This document shows, one piece after another, positions 9,807 to 21,599 of a stretch of 64,000 nt of DNA. Position numbers and translations under genes: made by a program. The stretch is from Larix kaempferi. Lineage: Eukaryota; Streptophyta; Pinopsida; Pinales; Pinaceae. Location of the stretch: positions 11,489,001-11,553,000 of the forward strand of contig BSBM01001719.1 of assembly GCA_027924585.1 (NCBI GenBank), in the 5' to 3' direction. Every line of letters starts with the position of its first letter. Position 1 is the first letter of the stretch. The notes below the pieces were generated by a model. It was not told where the DNA came from, did not search any database, and was given only the letters and a program-made list of their open reading frames with translations.

Positions 9807-11030
9807 TGTTCGTTGGGTGGACTCCCTCTGAGTCTTCGCTTCCTTGTAGGAGCTACTGGAGTCCTAATCTAAAGTAGCTTCTTCTACACCTTTTGATGTG
9901 GAATGTAGATAGATGGTCAACTCCCTCTGAATATCTGCATCCTTGCATAAACCACTGGAGTGTACTCCCTCTTGATCTTTGCTTCCTGGATTACTTGTCC
10001 TTGAACTTATATTCATTCTCGATCCCTATGCATGCTTGTTAGTATCACCATTGTGTTATCGTCTAGGTCTCATACGTAATCAAACATTCATTAGTATAAT
10101 CACAATAATCTCAAGCATGTATAGTCAGGATCATTTTAAACACAGATAATAAACATTAGTGTTCAAGGTTTCAGGGAAGTCTTCTTTTACTCATGCATAT
10201 TCTTATTTGATCATAGGACTCTTTTGGTTAGTTAAATCATCAATCAAGATAAGAGATATAATATGCATAAAATCCGTGATTACTCAAACCTATACCTTCA
10301 TGATTCTTCTAGTTAGTCATATCATCAATTATGGTAAGAAACATAATATGCATACAACCATGATTATTCAAACCTATGACTTCATGAATAATCATTATCA
10401 ACAACACAACAGTATAAGATCCTAACACAAGGTAGGATTCTAGCTTGATATAGGAAAAACATACCTGGATTAGCATGCTAGCTAGTTATGTCTAACATAC
10501 CTGCATAATGTCTTCTAGTTCTCTTCAGTGACTTGTGCTAGTAACCTGCATGTCTCATAAGTTAACCATTGTAGAACCAAGTTATACATACCTCGAAAGT
10601 ATATCTTCTATGTGATCCATGACAATGGATGAATCCTTGTCTTCATGTCACCATGATCATATGTTCTTGAAGTAGAACATGATTTGTCTTTCTTGGTGTA
10701 CCTTTTATGTTAGCAGACAACATAAACCTCATACAACACGATAATGCATTAGTACAATCATAAGCATCAACACCCTAAACAATGAATATCTTCTATTATG
10801 CATTCATAATTTTGTTAAGGTGATACGACAAATCTAAAATCAAGATTGTACTAACCGTAATAACATGAAGACAAACATACCATAAACTTAATCATCAACA
10901 AATATCGAAACATACCTCTATGAGTCATACCTGTCGAGATCGCTTGTAATATTCTTATGTAAGGCCTTAGCCTCATCTCCCTTTGAAACAAGAACTTCTT
11001 CACTTATGCAGGTGACCAATCCATCTTCTT
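9807..11030 (-). pseudogene. Co-1 degraded gag/integrase remnants, exon-like fragments
   Basis: No long frame remains. Near 11030-10935 the minus strand encodes a Gag-like piece, ILEEDGLVTCISEEVL then KGDEAKALHK, comparable with the Gag of Co-2 at 50740-50810. It is followed by CGACAG and then GTATGACTC. Further down, several short pieces end in a purine-AG followed by GTATGT (about 10590, 10503 and 10463). Near 9850-10010 fragments resembling the integrase-RT linker survive. The region behaves as a shortened, possibly spliced interior and holds no usable gene. Confidence 0.5.
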
Positions 11031-12203
11031 CTAGGATTAACCCAATCCACTTGATTTGCAATAACTGAACCTAAAGCTGGATATGGGTTTGTTAGAGAAA
11101 CCCCAAAAATTCAAACTTTGAATTTCAAACTTCCGAAAGGATAGAAATATGCACCTTAATGAGCTAATCAAGCTGGTATATTCAGAATTTGAAAACTGCA
11201 AAGTTTCACTCCTCAATTTTGCCTTTGAAACTTCCGGATTCACTGGACGTGACCCTGAACTGGGGTTTGATGAAGCCCACTCTTCTTCCCGGACAAAAGG
11301 TTTGATCCAAAGCTCTAAGCTTCTATTTTTCTGAGGAGCTTCCATTCATGGTCACAGATTTCAAAAATTCCCATTTTTACAGAAGCCCTAATTTTCCACT
11401 TTTCTGATCAAAGTCCCCAACTAGGGTCTGATTAAGCCCGGCCTTCTGCCCAACCAAAAATTATGATCGTGGTCTCTAAATTTTTATTTTGATGAGTATC
11501 CTTTAGCTGTGTTTTTCGATTACAAAAATTCCAACTATCTCCGAAGCCCTAAATTTCAGAAGCCATGAATGAAGGTACTAAAAAATAATTCTGTTTTGAC
11601 AGAAATATGTACCTGATTGTTTCTGGTGTAACTCCTAACTTTTCAATCAACAAGGTCTGAAAATTTTCCTGAGATAGCTCGACCTGTTATCTTTCCATCC
11701 CGACAGTTCTGACCTCAATTGGATTCTCTGAGACAGAGTTATGCCAAGTGTCGCAACGTGACCTGTTTATGGGATAATATAGGAGAGCGAACTTGTACGG
11801 CGTGCCACGTGTCACTGGTTCAACTTCAGCCACTGAAAATTTTTCCTAAAATAGTACGGTCTATGTACTACCTGTCACTTTTTACAAAATTTTATTTGGA
11901 TCTTCCTAGCCCAAGTTATGACCTTTTTCCCAAGGTCACCTGATTTTTACTCAGATCTGGAAGAGGCAGAAACCTATATTGTACAGATCATAAATCACAA
12001 AGTACAACGAATTAGAGGTTTTCCTTTGGACATAAGGTACACGGGGATTTAATATTCGACCTGTAAAGGTTTCAGATCCGAAAAATTCGCCATAACGGAT
12101 TTATAGTGAAAGTGCTACGATGACTGGTTTTTGCTATATCAAGCCCTAGCATCGTAAGTGCAACAAGTGTCATACATGCCATAATATGTCTTCTTTCAGG
12201 GTA
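11031..12203 (-). other. Co-1 5' leader (non-coding)
   Basis: Sequence between primer site and gag remnant. The 102-codon frame at 11345-11037 corresponds to a stretch of the Co-2 leader (50230-50560) that is non-coding there, so it is not treated as a gene. No other signal was seen. Confidence 0.6.
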
Positions 12204-12215
12204 GCTCTGATACCA
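12204..12215 (-). other. Co-1 primer binding site (initiator tRNA-Met)
   Basis: The minus strand reads TGGTATCAGAGC directly after the 5' LTR end, the standard plant copia primer site complementary to the 3' end of initiator tRNA-Met. Confidence 0.9.
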
Positions 12216-12840
12216 TGTTAAATTTTCAGAATTTACTTCAATCTGATCTAGGATCTTAACTGAGAAAACAACATGTACAACAAATCTACAGCATATCATT
12301 CATGGACACAATAATGCAAGCACAGAACAGACACCGAGTTTACTTGGGGAAAACCATAAAGGTGAAAAACCCCAATAATTTCCTCAGAGATAGATAGAGC
12401 AATGATACAACCAGAATACAAGAGATAGTCTTCTCCTAGCAGCAGAGCCTCCTCCTCCACAAGTGCACCACTCTCCACAGTGTGAGTGAGAGAATAGAAT
12501 GTGCAAAATGAGAGAGACACACTCTCTATTTATACACTAACTTGACTTGACCTTTACTCAACTATGTTGGCCTCAAATTAACCACTTAACATAATGCTGA
12601 CTAGGCTGACCCCCACTAGGGTGGTCTAATAACCCTTTGACCCACATGGTCGACCCCCAATAGGGTGGTCTAATAACCCTTTGACCCACATGACTTATAC
12701 AGGGCCGACCCCAACAAGGTGGTCAAATAACCCATCAAGTACAAGTTACAACACTTTCGTATAGAGGAATAATAACATCTCTATAGGAATACAATATACA
12801 TATATGTGAAATACATTTCGAAGTTACATATACATCAACA
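12216..12840 (-). repeat. Co-1 5' LTR
   Basis: A 625-bp partner of 5886-6531 with the same TG...CA ends, followed by TAATC. It lies upstream of the primer site in element orientation, so it would carry the promoter. Confidence 0.9.
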
Positions 12841-13062
12841 TAATCCTAGCTCTTTCAACACAGATTTTGGCATCAGGTTATGAGATGCCCCAGAGTCTAT
12901 TAAGGCATTGTGCAAGATTTGATCATGGACATTTAGGCTTAAATAGAAAGGAGGGACTTCTTCATCACCTGGATCTTCCAACTTAGATCCAAAGATTATG
13001 GTGGGAGCATCATCAGACAATTCTAGAATATCATGTTGGTTTTCATTTTTTACTTTAACCAT
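12841..13062 (-). pseudogene. pro: Gy-A protease, N-terminal half (right of Co-1)
   Basis: Begins MVKVKNENQHDILELSDD and reaches the catalytic motif ALIDSGASHNLMPKSVLKE before it is cut by Co-1. DSGA is the canonical aspartic protease form. The other half is at 5483-5885. About 400 bp between this piece and gag (13063-13473) encode the charged Gag-protease linker in broken frames. Confidence 0.8.
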
Positions 13063-13473
13063 CCTTGTTATATCTTCCCTGTATTCATTATTTCTTAGTA
13101 GCTCATTAAGAGGGATGGAGATCTTTAATTTTGACAGTTCAGCTTTGAGACTAAAAGTGGGGGCAGGTTTGACTACCTCTGTGACTTCTGGTGGTTTAAC
13201 CTCTTTTGAAGGTTGACCACCTTCTTCTTTATTTCCAGGTCTCTAATTTGCAATAGCTCCTTGATGTTTCTCTTTCGGCTCTTCTACAGTCTGTTGAGTG
13301 ACTGGAGGTTGGTTCAAAGGAAGCTTTCCTTTATTCATGGTAGCTTCTCTATTTCTCAATTTCAACTCTCTTTGAAGATCATCCACAGTGTTTTTATAAC
13401 CCATTAGGTATTGCTCAGATTCTAACTCAGATATGTTACTAGTACTTCCCTTGTTAAAGAAGTCATGTTCCCT

Positions 13474-14385
13474 TTAAGTCAAGTATATTTCATGGTCTAG
13501 GGAGTCAACAAAATGAATATGGGTCTCAGCTAGCTCTTCAGGTACTTCATTGTCTACCATGTTTTCAGCAAAAGGAGGATGCATTGGTTGTTCTTCAGGC
13601 TTTCTTTGATTTCTTGCAGGAGGTGGTGGTCTTCTAAAGTTTGGGTTTTGGATTTGGTTTTCAGGATTTTCTTGGGCAGGAGGCTTGGTATCTATGGTCA
13701 ACCTATCCATCAATTTTTCCATGGCTTTCATCATGGTACCAAATTTCACATCGTTGGAAGTGGATGAGTTAGAAGCTTGGGTCTCTTGATTCTTTCTTTC
13801 AGCCTCTGTTTTACTCTTTATTTTTTCCAATGCCATCATGTTTGCCTCTACCTCTAGGGCATCTTTTAGCAAAATAGGTAGGGAGGTAGACTTTCTTTCT
13901 CTTAATGTACATGAGAAATATCCATCATAGATGTCTGCAAAGTGGAGTTTCGCAGCACCTGCTGAGGGTTTTAGATCACCTGGAATAGAATTATATGCCC
14001 TCATAAACCTAGCATAAAATTCGTGCACAGACTCGAAACCTCCTTTCTTGATGTGATTGTACTGGGACAAGACTAGGGAAGGACTTCCTATCATTTCCCA
14101 TCTCTCTAAGAACAGTGTCTTAAATTCTGCAAAATAATTTATAGAATCATTTGGTAGCAACTTGTACCATTTCTTAGGCTCTCCAAACAAACTTTGGGCA
14201 AATAATCTCATTTTTGCATCATCATAATCTACTTCCTCCAAATCAATAAAATCTTCAAACCTGTCTATATGTTGTCTGGAAGAAAAATTTCCCTCTCCAT
14301 CATAGGAGACGATCCCTTGTGCATAATTTTGAGGTAGATCATGTAAAACAACTGGTAAGTCTAAAGGCGCAAATCTAGCAGCCAT
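13474..14385 (-). CDS. gag: Gy-A Gag (capsid region)
   Basis: A 303-codon uninterrupted frame, the best preserved gene of Gy-A. It has the retrotransposon gag core: DRFEDFIDLEEVDYDDAKMR, LFGEPKKWYKLLPND, FKTLFLERWEMIGSPSLV and GGFESVHEFYARFMRAYNSI. The C-terminal third is Gln/Asn/Pro-rich (RRPPPPARNQRKPEEQ) and has no CCHC knuckle. It would form the particle around the element RNA. The start MAARFAPLDLPVVLHD is the first Met of the open frame. The protease is downstream after a short linker; whether gag and pro were one frame cannot be told because the linker is damaged. Confidence 0.85.
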   Translation of the reverse strand: MAARFAPLDLPVVLHDLPQNYAQGIVSYDGEGNFSSRQHIDRFEDFIDLEEVDYDDAKMRLFAQSLFGEPKKWYKLLPNDSINYFAEFKTLFLERWEMIGSPSLVLSQYNHIKKGGFESVHEFYARFMRAYNSIPGDLKPSAGAAKLHFADIYDGYFSCTLRERKSTSLPILLKDALEVEANMMALEKIKSKTEAERKNQETQASNSSTSNDVKFGTMMKAMEKLMDRLTIDTKPPAQENPENQIQNPNFRRPPPPARNQRKPEEQPMHPPFAENMVDNEVPEELAETHIHFVDSLDHEIYLT

Positions 14386-14977
14386 GGTTAAAGGCGGATT
14401 TTGTGAAAGGGGTGGTATATTATGAGAACAGGGTTTAGCTTTTTTAGCTTTGAAAGTATCTGGTAAATCATGCTAGATAGGATCTAACAAGTAGGATTCA
14501 GGATTATTAAGGACTCCTTCACCTAGGGTTAGATAGGATTTAGATATTGATCTTGGTAAAGGTTCTCCAATGTCAACCTCTATATTTAATTCTTGAAAAA
14601 CGGGGAATTCTTCTTCATACACAATTCTTTCACTGTTTGAAGTACTAACTTTATCTTTTTCATCTTTTCGTCTAAGAAGACTTTCTGGATTATCAACAAT
14701 TAACAGAGTTTCGGGAATAGGGTTACCTCTGGTATGGATCTTTCTTGAGGCCAGGATGCCTTGTCGAGATCTTCTTCAAAACTAGGATTTAGCTTTGGAG
14801 GTCTTCCCTAGTGGAGCGTTTTCTTGAATATAAATCTTTATGAGTGGAGTCGCCAGGGAAAAATTGTACAACCCTTGAAAAATAAGGACATCTCTGTTTT
14901 CCCACAGGGATCTCTCTCTTCTTCGAATCTTCAAAATTATTTTTCGTTCTTGTAAGGAAAACAATAAAACTTGTGGT
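14386..14977 (-). other. Gy-A leader between primer site and gag
   Basis: About 590 bp without a convincing gene. Overlapping 74- and 87-codon frames at its right end cross the primer site and LTR and are chance frames. Confidence 0.55.
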
Positions 14978-14994
14978 CCTCGGCAACGGCGCCA
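14978..14994 (-). other. Gy-A primer binding site (tRNA-Asp type)
   Basis: The minus strand reads TGGCGCCGTTGCCGAGG three bases after the LTR end. It matches the 3' end of plant tRNA-Asp (complement of CGGCAACGGCGCCA) apart from one base near the end. This primer is typical of Athila/Tat-type gypsy elements. Confidence 0.8.
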
Positions 14995-14997
14995 ATT

Positions 14998-15990
14998 TGT
15001 TAACACCCAAATTGATCCCCATGCTATAAGAAGGGTAATTCGGGGTAACCACTAACCAATCTTTGGACTGTTGTTATTGACCCAACACAGTCTGAGAGGG
15101 CTCTCTCAATAAACTAATGAAAAACTGGAAATAATCAAGGGCATCAACCCTGAAAAAGGAACACCAACATTCATTCTCAAGATGTTCTATTAAAACATAC
15201 ACAGAAGGTCAGATTTCTGTAGGACAAGTTTTACTCCTGTAAACCATTGGTGGAGAACAACAGGGATCTATATTGGGAAATGAAGTCAATTCAAGTATAA
15301 CATAAACATTATTATCAAATTCTTAGCAGATACATTCACACAGAAGCAAGGTAGCAACCAGCTAGTAGTCAAAGTGATTTTAATTGGTGAAACAGAAGAA
15401 AGATGAACAATCCATTGATATAAGGCATACACAGATGAATCCTATACCAACTTTAGCAGAAATATTTTTTGAAATACTTGGTAAGAAATGAACAAGGCAT
15501 AATTTCTATGAATCCATTTCAGATACGACATTGAACCAAGTACGAAGGAATGTTAACAATATGGATTAACAAAGGAAAGAAACACATATCACATAGGAAA
15601 GGAAAACAGTCTACCAGACCAATTACACGGGAATCTCTGAAAAATGCATGTAAGCTTCTGACACTTTTATTCAAGAAATATCTCAAAATAACAACAGTAG
15701 ACAAAATATGCAGAGTTCCAAAAGTTCTCCCCCCTTTTCCATTTGAAATTATATGGAACTTATAGTGGCCTGGAGTCTCATACTCGGCCCATTTGAAATA
15801 GAAATTAGTTACAATTCAGGAACACCTCATCATAGTTAAGATGTCACTATCATAAAACAGAAGACATAACAAGATAAGCTCAATCGCTTTCTTGCATTTT
15901 TCGATATGCTGTTAAACAATTTAAAAAATATTAAAATATATGTCCAATGGTGAAACTTCATTACATAATGTTCAACCCACTGCCACATCC
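14998..15990 (-). repeat. Gy-A 5' LTR (right boundary approximate)
   Basis: The inner end is clear: plus-strand TGTTAACACCC at 14998 next to the primer site. A minus-strand TATA-like CTATAAG lies at about 15757-15763. The outer end could not be fixed because no second copy is present; it must lie before the ORF1-like frame ending at 16071. No genes inside. Confidence 0.6.
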
Positions 15991-16070
15991 TGGAAAATCA
16001 AAATCCTAGATATATCCTAAGCTTTTCTATCAAAAATAAATTGGTATTTAAAAATGCACAGATCTAAGAT

Positions 16071-18270
16071 TTAAGGGATAGCATTTGCCAGCAGAGCATG
16101 ATAGGTATATTTCATCTTCCCGTATTTCTCTACAGGTGCCCAAAGTTCAAGTGCTTGGATGTCGTAACTGGTCATCTCTTTCTCCAGGACTCTGATGTTA
16201 AGTTTATCAACAGAAGACATAGGTGGAAGCCCTTCTCCAATAGAAGTCAATCTATACAGCATTGTACACCACTTAGATATACCGCATTTCAAAGATAGGT
16301 CACGGGCTGCCTTAACCTTCAAAATTGGGGATATGGAATATGCACGTGAAGAAAATAGATATACTAGCTGGGTGATAGAATGTGCATAACATAAAATGCC
16401 GCCACCTTAGTCGTAGGCTTTCACCTGACCATACCAATCTAGAAAAACACCCTTGTCGAAAGAGTATTCTGTCTGGCTTCTTTTCAGTAAAGGAGTAGAA
16501 GGTATCCCTTTCGTAGGGAGTATTAGATCCTTGATAATTTCTACTTCTTGGCAGGTCTCCCATTTTCTTTCTTCGTAGGTTTCTTCTCTCTTCATCTGCT
16601 GCTGCAATCTCTTACCTGTCTATTTTTCTTGGGGATCATCTCCTATATGACCACGAACTATGGGAGGTAAATAAATGTGTTCTTCCTCCATCTCGGACAA
16701 CACATGTCCTGGTACAATTACTACTTTGGTTCCTTGTTCTATCTCCATGTCTTGATACAGACTGTAAACCATACCAAGATAGAGGAAACTGCCACCTTTT
16801 TAGGCATGAGTTGTGAGCCTAGGAGATCAAGTTTATAACAACCCATAACGACGGTGTCCCCATGCGAATCATTCTTCTTATGATTTTCTGACTGGACCTT
16901 CAAAATGATTTGGTATGATGACTTAGGCTTGAAATGGCAGCAGTGATTTGGCATGATGACTGAAACTTTGAAATGACATCAGATATATTTGGCCGTACTT
17001 TTTTGGCCATATAGAAAAGACATTCGACTGCGCTAATGTGGTTCAGCTCATGCAGCAATCATTGAAATATTCGGGACTTTTCCTAAGTGTACATACACTC
17101 TTTATCCCTTTCAATAAAAGGTTTAACTTGCCAAATGAGTTTTATATCAGAACTTTTCTTATATTGCCCAAACTGCTCTTCTTCTGCAGTTAACTCTACC
17201 AAATGAATTCAAGGGAAAAAACCCTCAAAGTCAAAAATGATGGAAAAAATATGGTTCATGTACAAAACCGTACCACCTTATCACTGTGACATCTTTCTGC
17301 AAGAACCAGTCACCAACGGCTAGTTCATCCTTCAACTGCATCAGGGTTTGCATCTCTGGTAGTACTCTAGGTAGTTCTTCTTCAAACATAACTTTATACA
17401 TAGCAGATAGAATGTAATTCATGTAATTGAAAACATTGTCCTCCAAATTCCCTGTCAAGACTATCTGAGAGAACCTTAATTCGTCTGCACTACTATGCAG
17501 AATCATTTTGGTCAAATATGCATGGAACCGAAAAAATATTGTATTTTTGAAACAACTTAACTATGCATGTATTTTTTCTGCCAAAAATTCCTCAAACTTG
17601 AGGGATGGTACTGACTCACTTCCTGCCTCTGGGGAACTAACACTAATCCTGAACAACAGGCTTAGTTGTACTTCAGTTATCCATAAGTCTGAGTTCAACC
17701 TAAAAACTGAGCTATCAAAGAAAAAACCAACTGGGTGTTGTCATTAAAAAGGTTGACATCTAGCGGGTAGGGGGTGTCTACAATTTCTACATCAGATTTT
17801 AAACAGGTATCTAGGAAAGCTTTACGGATTTCAAGGTAAATTTGCATGTACAGAGTAACAACCGACTCTTCAGAGGAACTTTCGAGGGTTATGGATGGAG
17901 ACTCTGGTACGGCAAGGGTATTTCGGATGAAGGCAGCGTCAATATTACAGATGATTTTGGACTTCTTGGCGTTCATTATCACTCGTTGGGGTTCTAAGTA
18001 ATTCAATGAACACCATGACACGAACTCTAGGAAAGGTATTATCTGTTCCAGGCAAAAGAAAATGAAAAAGGACTGATGGACTCTATGGACATCTAACCCT
18101 TGTTCAAGTAGGGCTTTTAGCCTTCTTTTAACTTCTGGTATAGGGAGTCGAAGAAATGGGTCAAACACATCACAATATCTATCTTCTAAGGTTACTCTGA
18201 CCTTAGAGCTAGTAGAAACCGGTTCGTCTGCCATTCTATGATTATAAAACACACTGCACGCTATAAACAA
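16071..18270 (-). pseudogene. Unrecognised decayed reading frame (ORF1-like)
   Basis: Four minus-strand pieces look like one broken gene of roughly 700 codons: 18270-17695 (FLRLPIPEVKRRLKALLEQG, IIPFLEFVSWCSLNYLEPQR), 17515-17231 (LPRVLPEMQTLMQLKDELAV, GDWFLQKDVTVIRWYGFVHE), 16607-16407 (FDKGVFLDWYGQVKAYD, ending in TAG) and its in-frame continuation to 16071 (WCTMLYRLTSIGEGLPPMSS). I do not recognise the family. No signal peptide, membrane segment or catalytic motif stands out; the sequence is mixed charged and hydrophobic. Being next to gypsy elements in the same orientation, it could be the extra ORF that some large gypsy elements carry before gag, perhaps from the element that gave Gy-B. 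That is inference. Confidence 0.5.
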
Positions 18271-18289
18271 AGGAGTTTGGGACCCTACC

Positions 18290-19500
18290 TGTTATGGGAA
18301 GCTTGAGAGCGACTTTTCACCTGTTGTTCTTTCCGGCTTTTGCACTTCCAGAAGCTTCCAACTCCGACAGGTCCAAGAAATAAATGTCCATTTTATGCAT
18401 GCTACGTTATATATATAACACTTGTCCGGATAACTTTTTCTCACTTTTGCCAGCTGTCCCTCTTTCCCATCCGTCGATCTGCTGGGCATTGCTTCCGGTC
18501 CGTTGATCTAATCCCTTTTTTAACTTTTCTTATTTGACATATTTTCATCTCCGCCGTAGGATCCTCTATTGGCTTTAAATCTTAGCCATCCATCGTACCT
18601 AACCACATCTAAGGATATGGTGGTATCGCGACTCGACCTCAGGTTTTGGGTTGCCATTTAATCTTCCTCGCGAGGTGCTTGGGTGGTGACACCCAGCAGA
18701 TGGTATGCACTCTCACAACCACCTTCTCTACTTATTTGGGGTGCTATTTTACCTTGCGATGATCACTGAGGAGCGTTGATCTTTCCTTTAGCTTATCTAC
18801 AGTGGGGATCTTTCCAAGTGTCATAGTTTTTCAGTACTCTCACTAGTGGGGCCTATTGTGTTATCAACCTTGCATCTCTCATATCCAATAGCCGTAGATT
18901 TGATCTCCTTTGTCGTGAGCCGTTGATCTTCCCTGACCTCCGTGCCAAATGTGACAACTTGTCTTCTGCACCGTCAGATCTCTGACCATGCGAAGTGCAT
19001 CGTTGATCCTCTATCTTTCCCTTCCACTGCAGTGGTATCGCAAGCCTTCTGGTGGTTTTTACTTACCGTCGAAACGCTCATGCAAGGGCTCCTCTGATTT
19101 CCATCTGTCCTGGTGGTTTATCACTCGTGACCACTTTCTTGTGCTTTCTTCCGCACAACTTCATGATGCGGGGGCGATCAGTGGGCCATGGATCTCTTTC
19201 GCACACCGGATCAACGGTTGGGACCTGTCCGAGCTTTATCTTCCACTTTGTTTTCTTTCGGACTATATATTATTTTTATTTTTACCCATTTTTGATTATT
19301 TGGGCTACCTCCTTATGCCTAATGTGCCCAAACCCTTCATTTTCTCATTATCTCCTTTCCATCTGACCTGTTTTCCTGGCCTTAGCAACCTGGACATGAC
19401 TACGGAGGGGCTTTTAACCATCTCTTCAAGGAATTCCCCAGTGGAGTCAGCCCTTCTCTTAGGACTTGTGCAAAAAATTTTATAGGTGCCAACACAGAGG
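18290..19500. other. Gene-free stretch, GC-richer than surroundings
   Basis: No coherent frame. It has several scattered (C)GTTGATC(T/C) motifs (for example near 18500, 18772, 18922, 19000) and few long AT runs. It may be an LTR or leader of a decayed element; no terminal repeat was found. Confidence 0.4.
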
Positions 19501-19681
19501 TTTCAACCGACCCCAAGCTCAACCAAGTGCACGCCCACCACCAGCCAACAGGCCAGCCTTCAACAAAGGGACGAAAGCAATCCCACCAAGTGTTTCTTGG
19601 AAATGACAAGGACCACATTACTACAGAGACTGTCCCAATAAAACAGATGGGGTTTTACACAACATCCAAACGGAGTCTACC

Positions 19682-20143
19682 ATGGGGGACATGGAAAAGA
19701 CACCTAGGATTTATGCTGCCCTTGATGGCCGGCAGGCAGATCATCAAGCCACCATGGTGGAAATTGAGGGTAAGATATCTAACACTGTCATTTCAGTTCT
19801 AATAGACCCCGGTGCTTGCCGAATCTACATCACCCCTAGGATAGTAGAAACTTGCAAGTTAAACCAAGAAAGTCACAAGGTACCATGGTTGGTACAACTA
19901 GCTACGGGTACCAAGCGGAAGGTTTCTGAACTAATTAAGGGATGTGAGTTAGATTTGAATGGTTTCCCGACTAGGGTAGATTTAAACCTCTTACCGCTAG
20001 GGTCTTATGGCATAATAATAGACATGGATTGGTTAGAAGGACATCATGCCTTGCTAGATTGCTTAAACAAATCAATCCTATGCACAGATAGTCAAGGGAA
20101 CCAAAGGATAATTCAAGGTATACCTAAGGAAGTATCAGTATGA
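19682..20143 (+). pseudogene. pro: Gy-C aspartic protease
   Basis: Retropepsin-like domain with VISVLIDPGACRIYITPRIV at about residue 36 of the frame and GSYGIIIDMDWLEGHHALLD near residue 115, the GMDWL-type signature of plant chromoviruses. The catalytic triplet reads DPG; this form is seen in related plant elements, so it need not be a defect. The open frame is 153 codons from MGDMEKTPRIYAALDGRQAD. The preceding 180 bases carry a low-complexity linker (HAHHQPTGQPSTKGRKQSH) in a shifted frame. Confidence 0.75.
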
Positions 20144-20215
20144 TAGATATTTGCATTACAAGCAAGGAAATGCTTAAGAAAGGGTTGTAAACTATTTGCA
20201 ATCCACCTTCAAACA

Positions 20216-21400
20216 GTGGAAGCTGATAGAGAACAAAAGATCGAGGATTTTCCAATTCTAGTAGAATTCAGAGACGTGTTTCCCGAGGAAATGCCAAGGT
20301 TACCACCCAAACAGGACTTAGACTTTTCCATAGAGCTAACACCCGGATTGGTACCCGTACCGTATAAGCACACCAGAGTTGGTAGAACTCAAGATACAGT
20401 TGCAAGAACTGATAGACAAGGGATACATTCGACCGAGTGTGTCTCCCTGGGGAGCATTAATACTCTTTGTCAAAAAGAAGGATAGAACGATGCATACGTG
20501 CATCGATTACCATCAAATCAACAAGTTAACCATCAAGAACCATTACCCACTCCCTAGGATTGATGACTTGTTTGACCAAGTCGGGGGAGCGAAGATCTTC
20601 TCAAAGATTGACCTATGATCAGGATATCACCAGGTGAGAATCCGTGATGAGGACATCAGTAAGACCGCGTTTTGCACCCGATATGGCCACTACGAATTTG
20701 TAGTAATGCCTTTCGGTTTGACGAATGCACCCACCAACTTCATGTGCATGATGAACAATGTTTTTAGTAAGTACCTCGACAAGTTTGTTCTAGTCTTCAT
20801 AGACGATATCTTGATTTATTCCAAGAATGAAGAAGAACATGAGGAACACCTCCGAATAGTTCTACGGGCACTACAAGAACATCATCTATACGCAAAATTT
20901 AGCGTGTGATTTCTATAGACCTCAGATACAACACTTAGGACACATCATTTCCGAGAAGGGAATAGCAGTTGATCCCGAAAAGATCAAGGCTATCGAGGAA
21001 TGGCCCACACCTACTTGTGTTTTCGACATACGATCATTCCTAGGTTTAGCCAAATATTATCGAAAGTTCATTGAGAACTTCTCACAGATCGCTTGTCCCA
21101 TGACCACTTTACAAAAGAAAACCAGTAAGTTCATTTGGATAGACAAGTGCGAGGAAAGTTTTCAAAAGTTAAAACAACTTCTGATTAGCACATCAATACT
21201 ATGAATTGCTGAGCCCAATGGGGAATTCGTAGTTTGCACTGATGCAAGCAAGGAAGGACTCAGTGGAGTCCTTATGCAGGATGACTTTGCCATCTACTAC
21301 GAGTCAAGGAAGTTAAAAGAACGTGAGAAAAACTATCCTACTCATGACCTCAAGTTGGCCGCCATTATCCACGCTCTGAAGATGTGAAGCATTACCTCAT
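20216..21400 (+). pseudogene. rt: Gy-C reverse transcriptase and RNase H
   Basis: The RT lead has EFRDVFPEEMPRLPPKQDLD (20260), then after a shift near 20375 the fingers [15 protein letters not shown], the palm [40 protein letters not shown] and the catalytic [14 protein letters not shown] (about 20800). After a second shift near 20905 come LGHIISEKGIAVDPEKIKAI, then RNase H starting FVVCTDASKEGLSGVLM with its first catalytic Asp intact. A TGA interrupts the palm at 20616-20618. The domain order and FIDD box identify gypsy RT; no activity is possible in this copy. Confidence 0.85.
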
Positions 21401-21599
21401 GGGAAATAAATTTCTATTAAAGACAGACAACATGAGTCTAAAGTACCTGTTTGATCAACCCGATCTGAATGCTAGATAGGCTAGGTGGTTAGCCTTCCTT
21501 AGTGAATACCACTTCGAACTGAAACACATCAAGGGAAAAGAAAACAAGATGCAGACGCCTTAAGTCAATGAGCTCATATGTTATATGAGGTAACTGAAA

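Larger units (their letters stand above)
5886..12840 (-). mobile_element. Ty1/copia retrotransposon Co-1, complete but internally deleted
   Basis: Minus-strand element of 6955 bp bounded by LTRs 5886-6531 and 12216-12840 and a TAATC target duplication. Primer site, polypurine tract, RNase H, partial RT and a fragment of gag are present; protease, integrase and much of RT are missing or unrecognisable. The LTR start, polypurine tract and an intron-like segment are shared with Co-2, so both belong to one family. LTRs differ at about 17 positions plus a 21-bp indel by eye (about 97% identity), which suggests moderate age. It is nested in Gy-A in the same orientation. Confidence 0.9.
1811..15990 (-). 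mobile_element. Ty3/gypsy retrotransposon Gy-A, interrupted by Co-1
   Basis: Minus-strand element read from right to left: 5' LTR (from 14998), tRNA-Asp-type primer site (14978-14994), gag (14385-13474), protease (13062-12841 continuing at 5885-5483), an RNase H (5416-4934), reverse transcriptase (4894 to about 3770), a second RNase H (3722-3015) and integrase (2731 to about 1925). Copia element Co-1 sits inside the protease gene. No 3' LTR was found on the left side, so the 3' end seems truncated or replaced where Gy-B begins. The right limit is approximate because the second LTR that would define it is missing. Stops and shifts are scattered through pol. Confidence 0.8.

Noticed and set aside
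11037-11345. A 102-codon minus-strand frame upstream of the Co-1 gag remnant
   Set aside because: The corresponding Co-2 leader stretch is non-coding and not open, so this frame is by chance.
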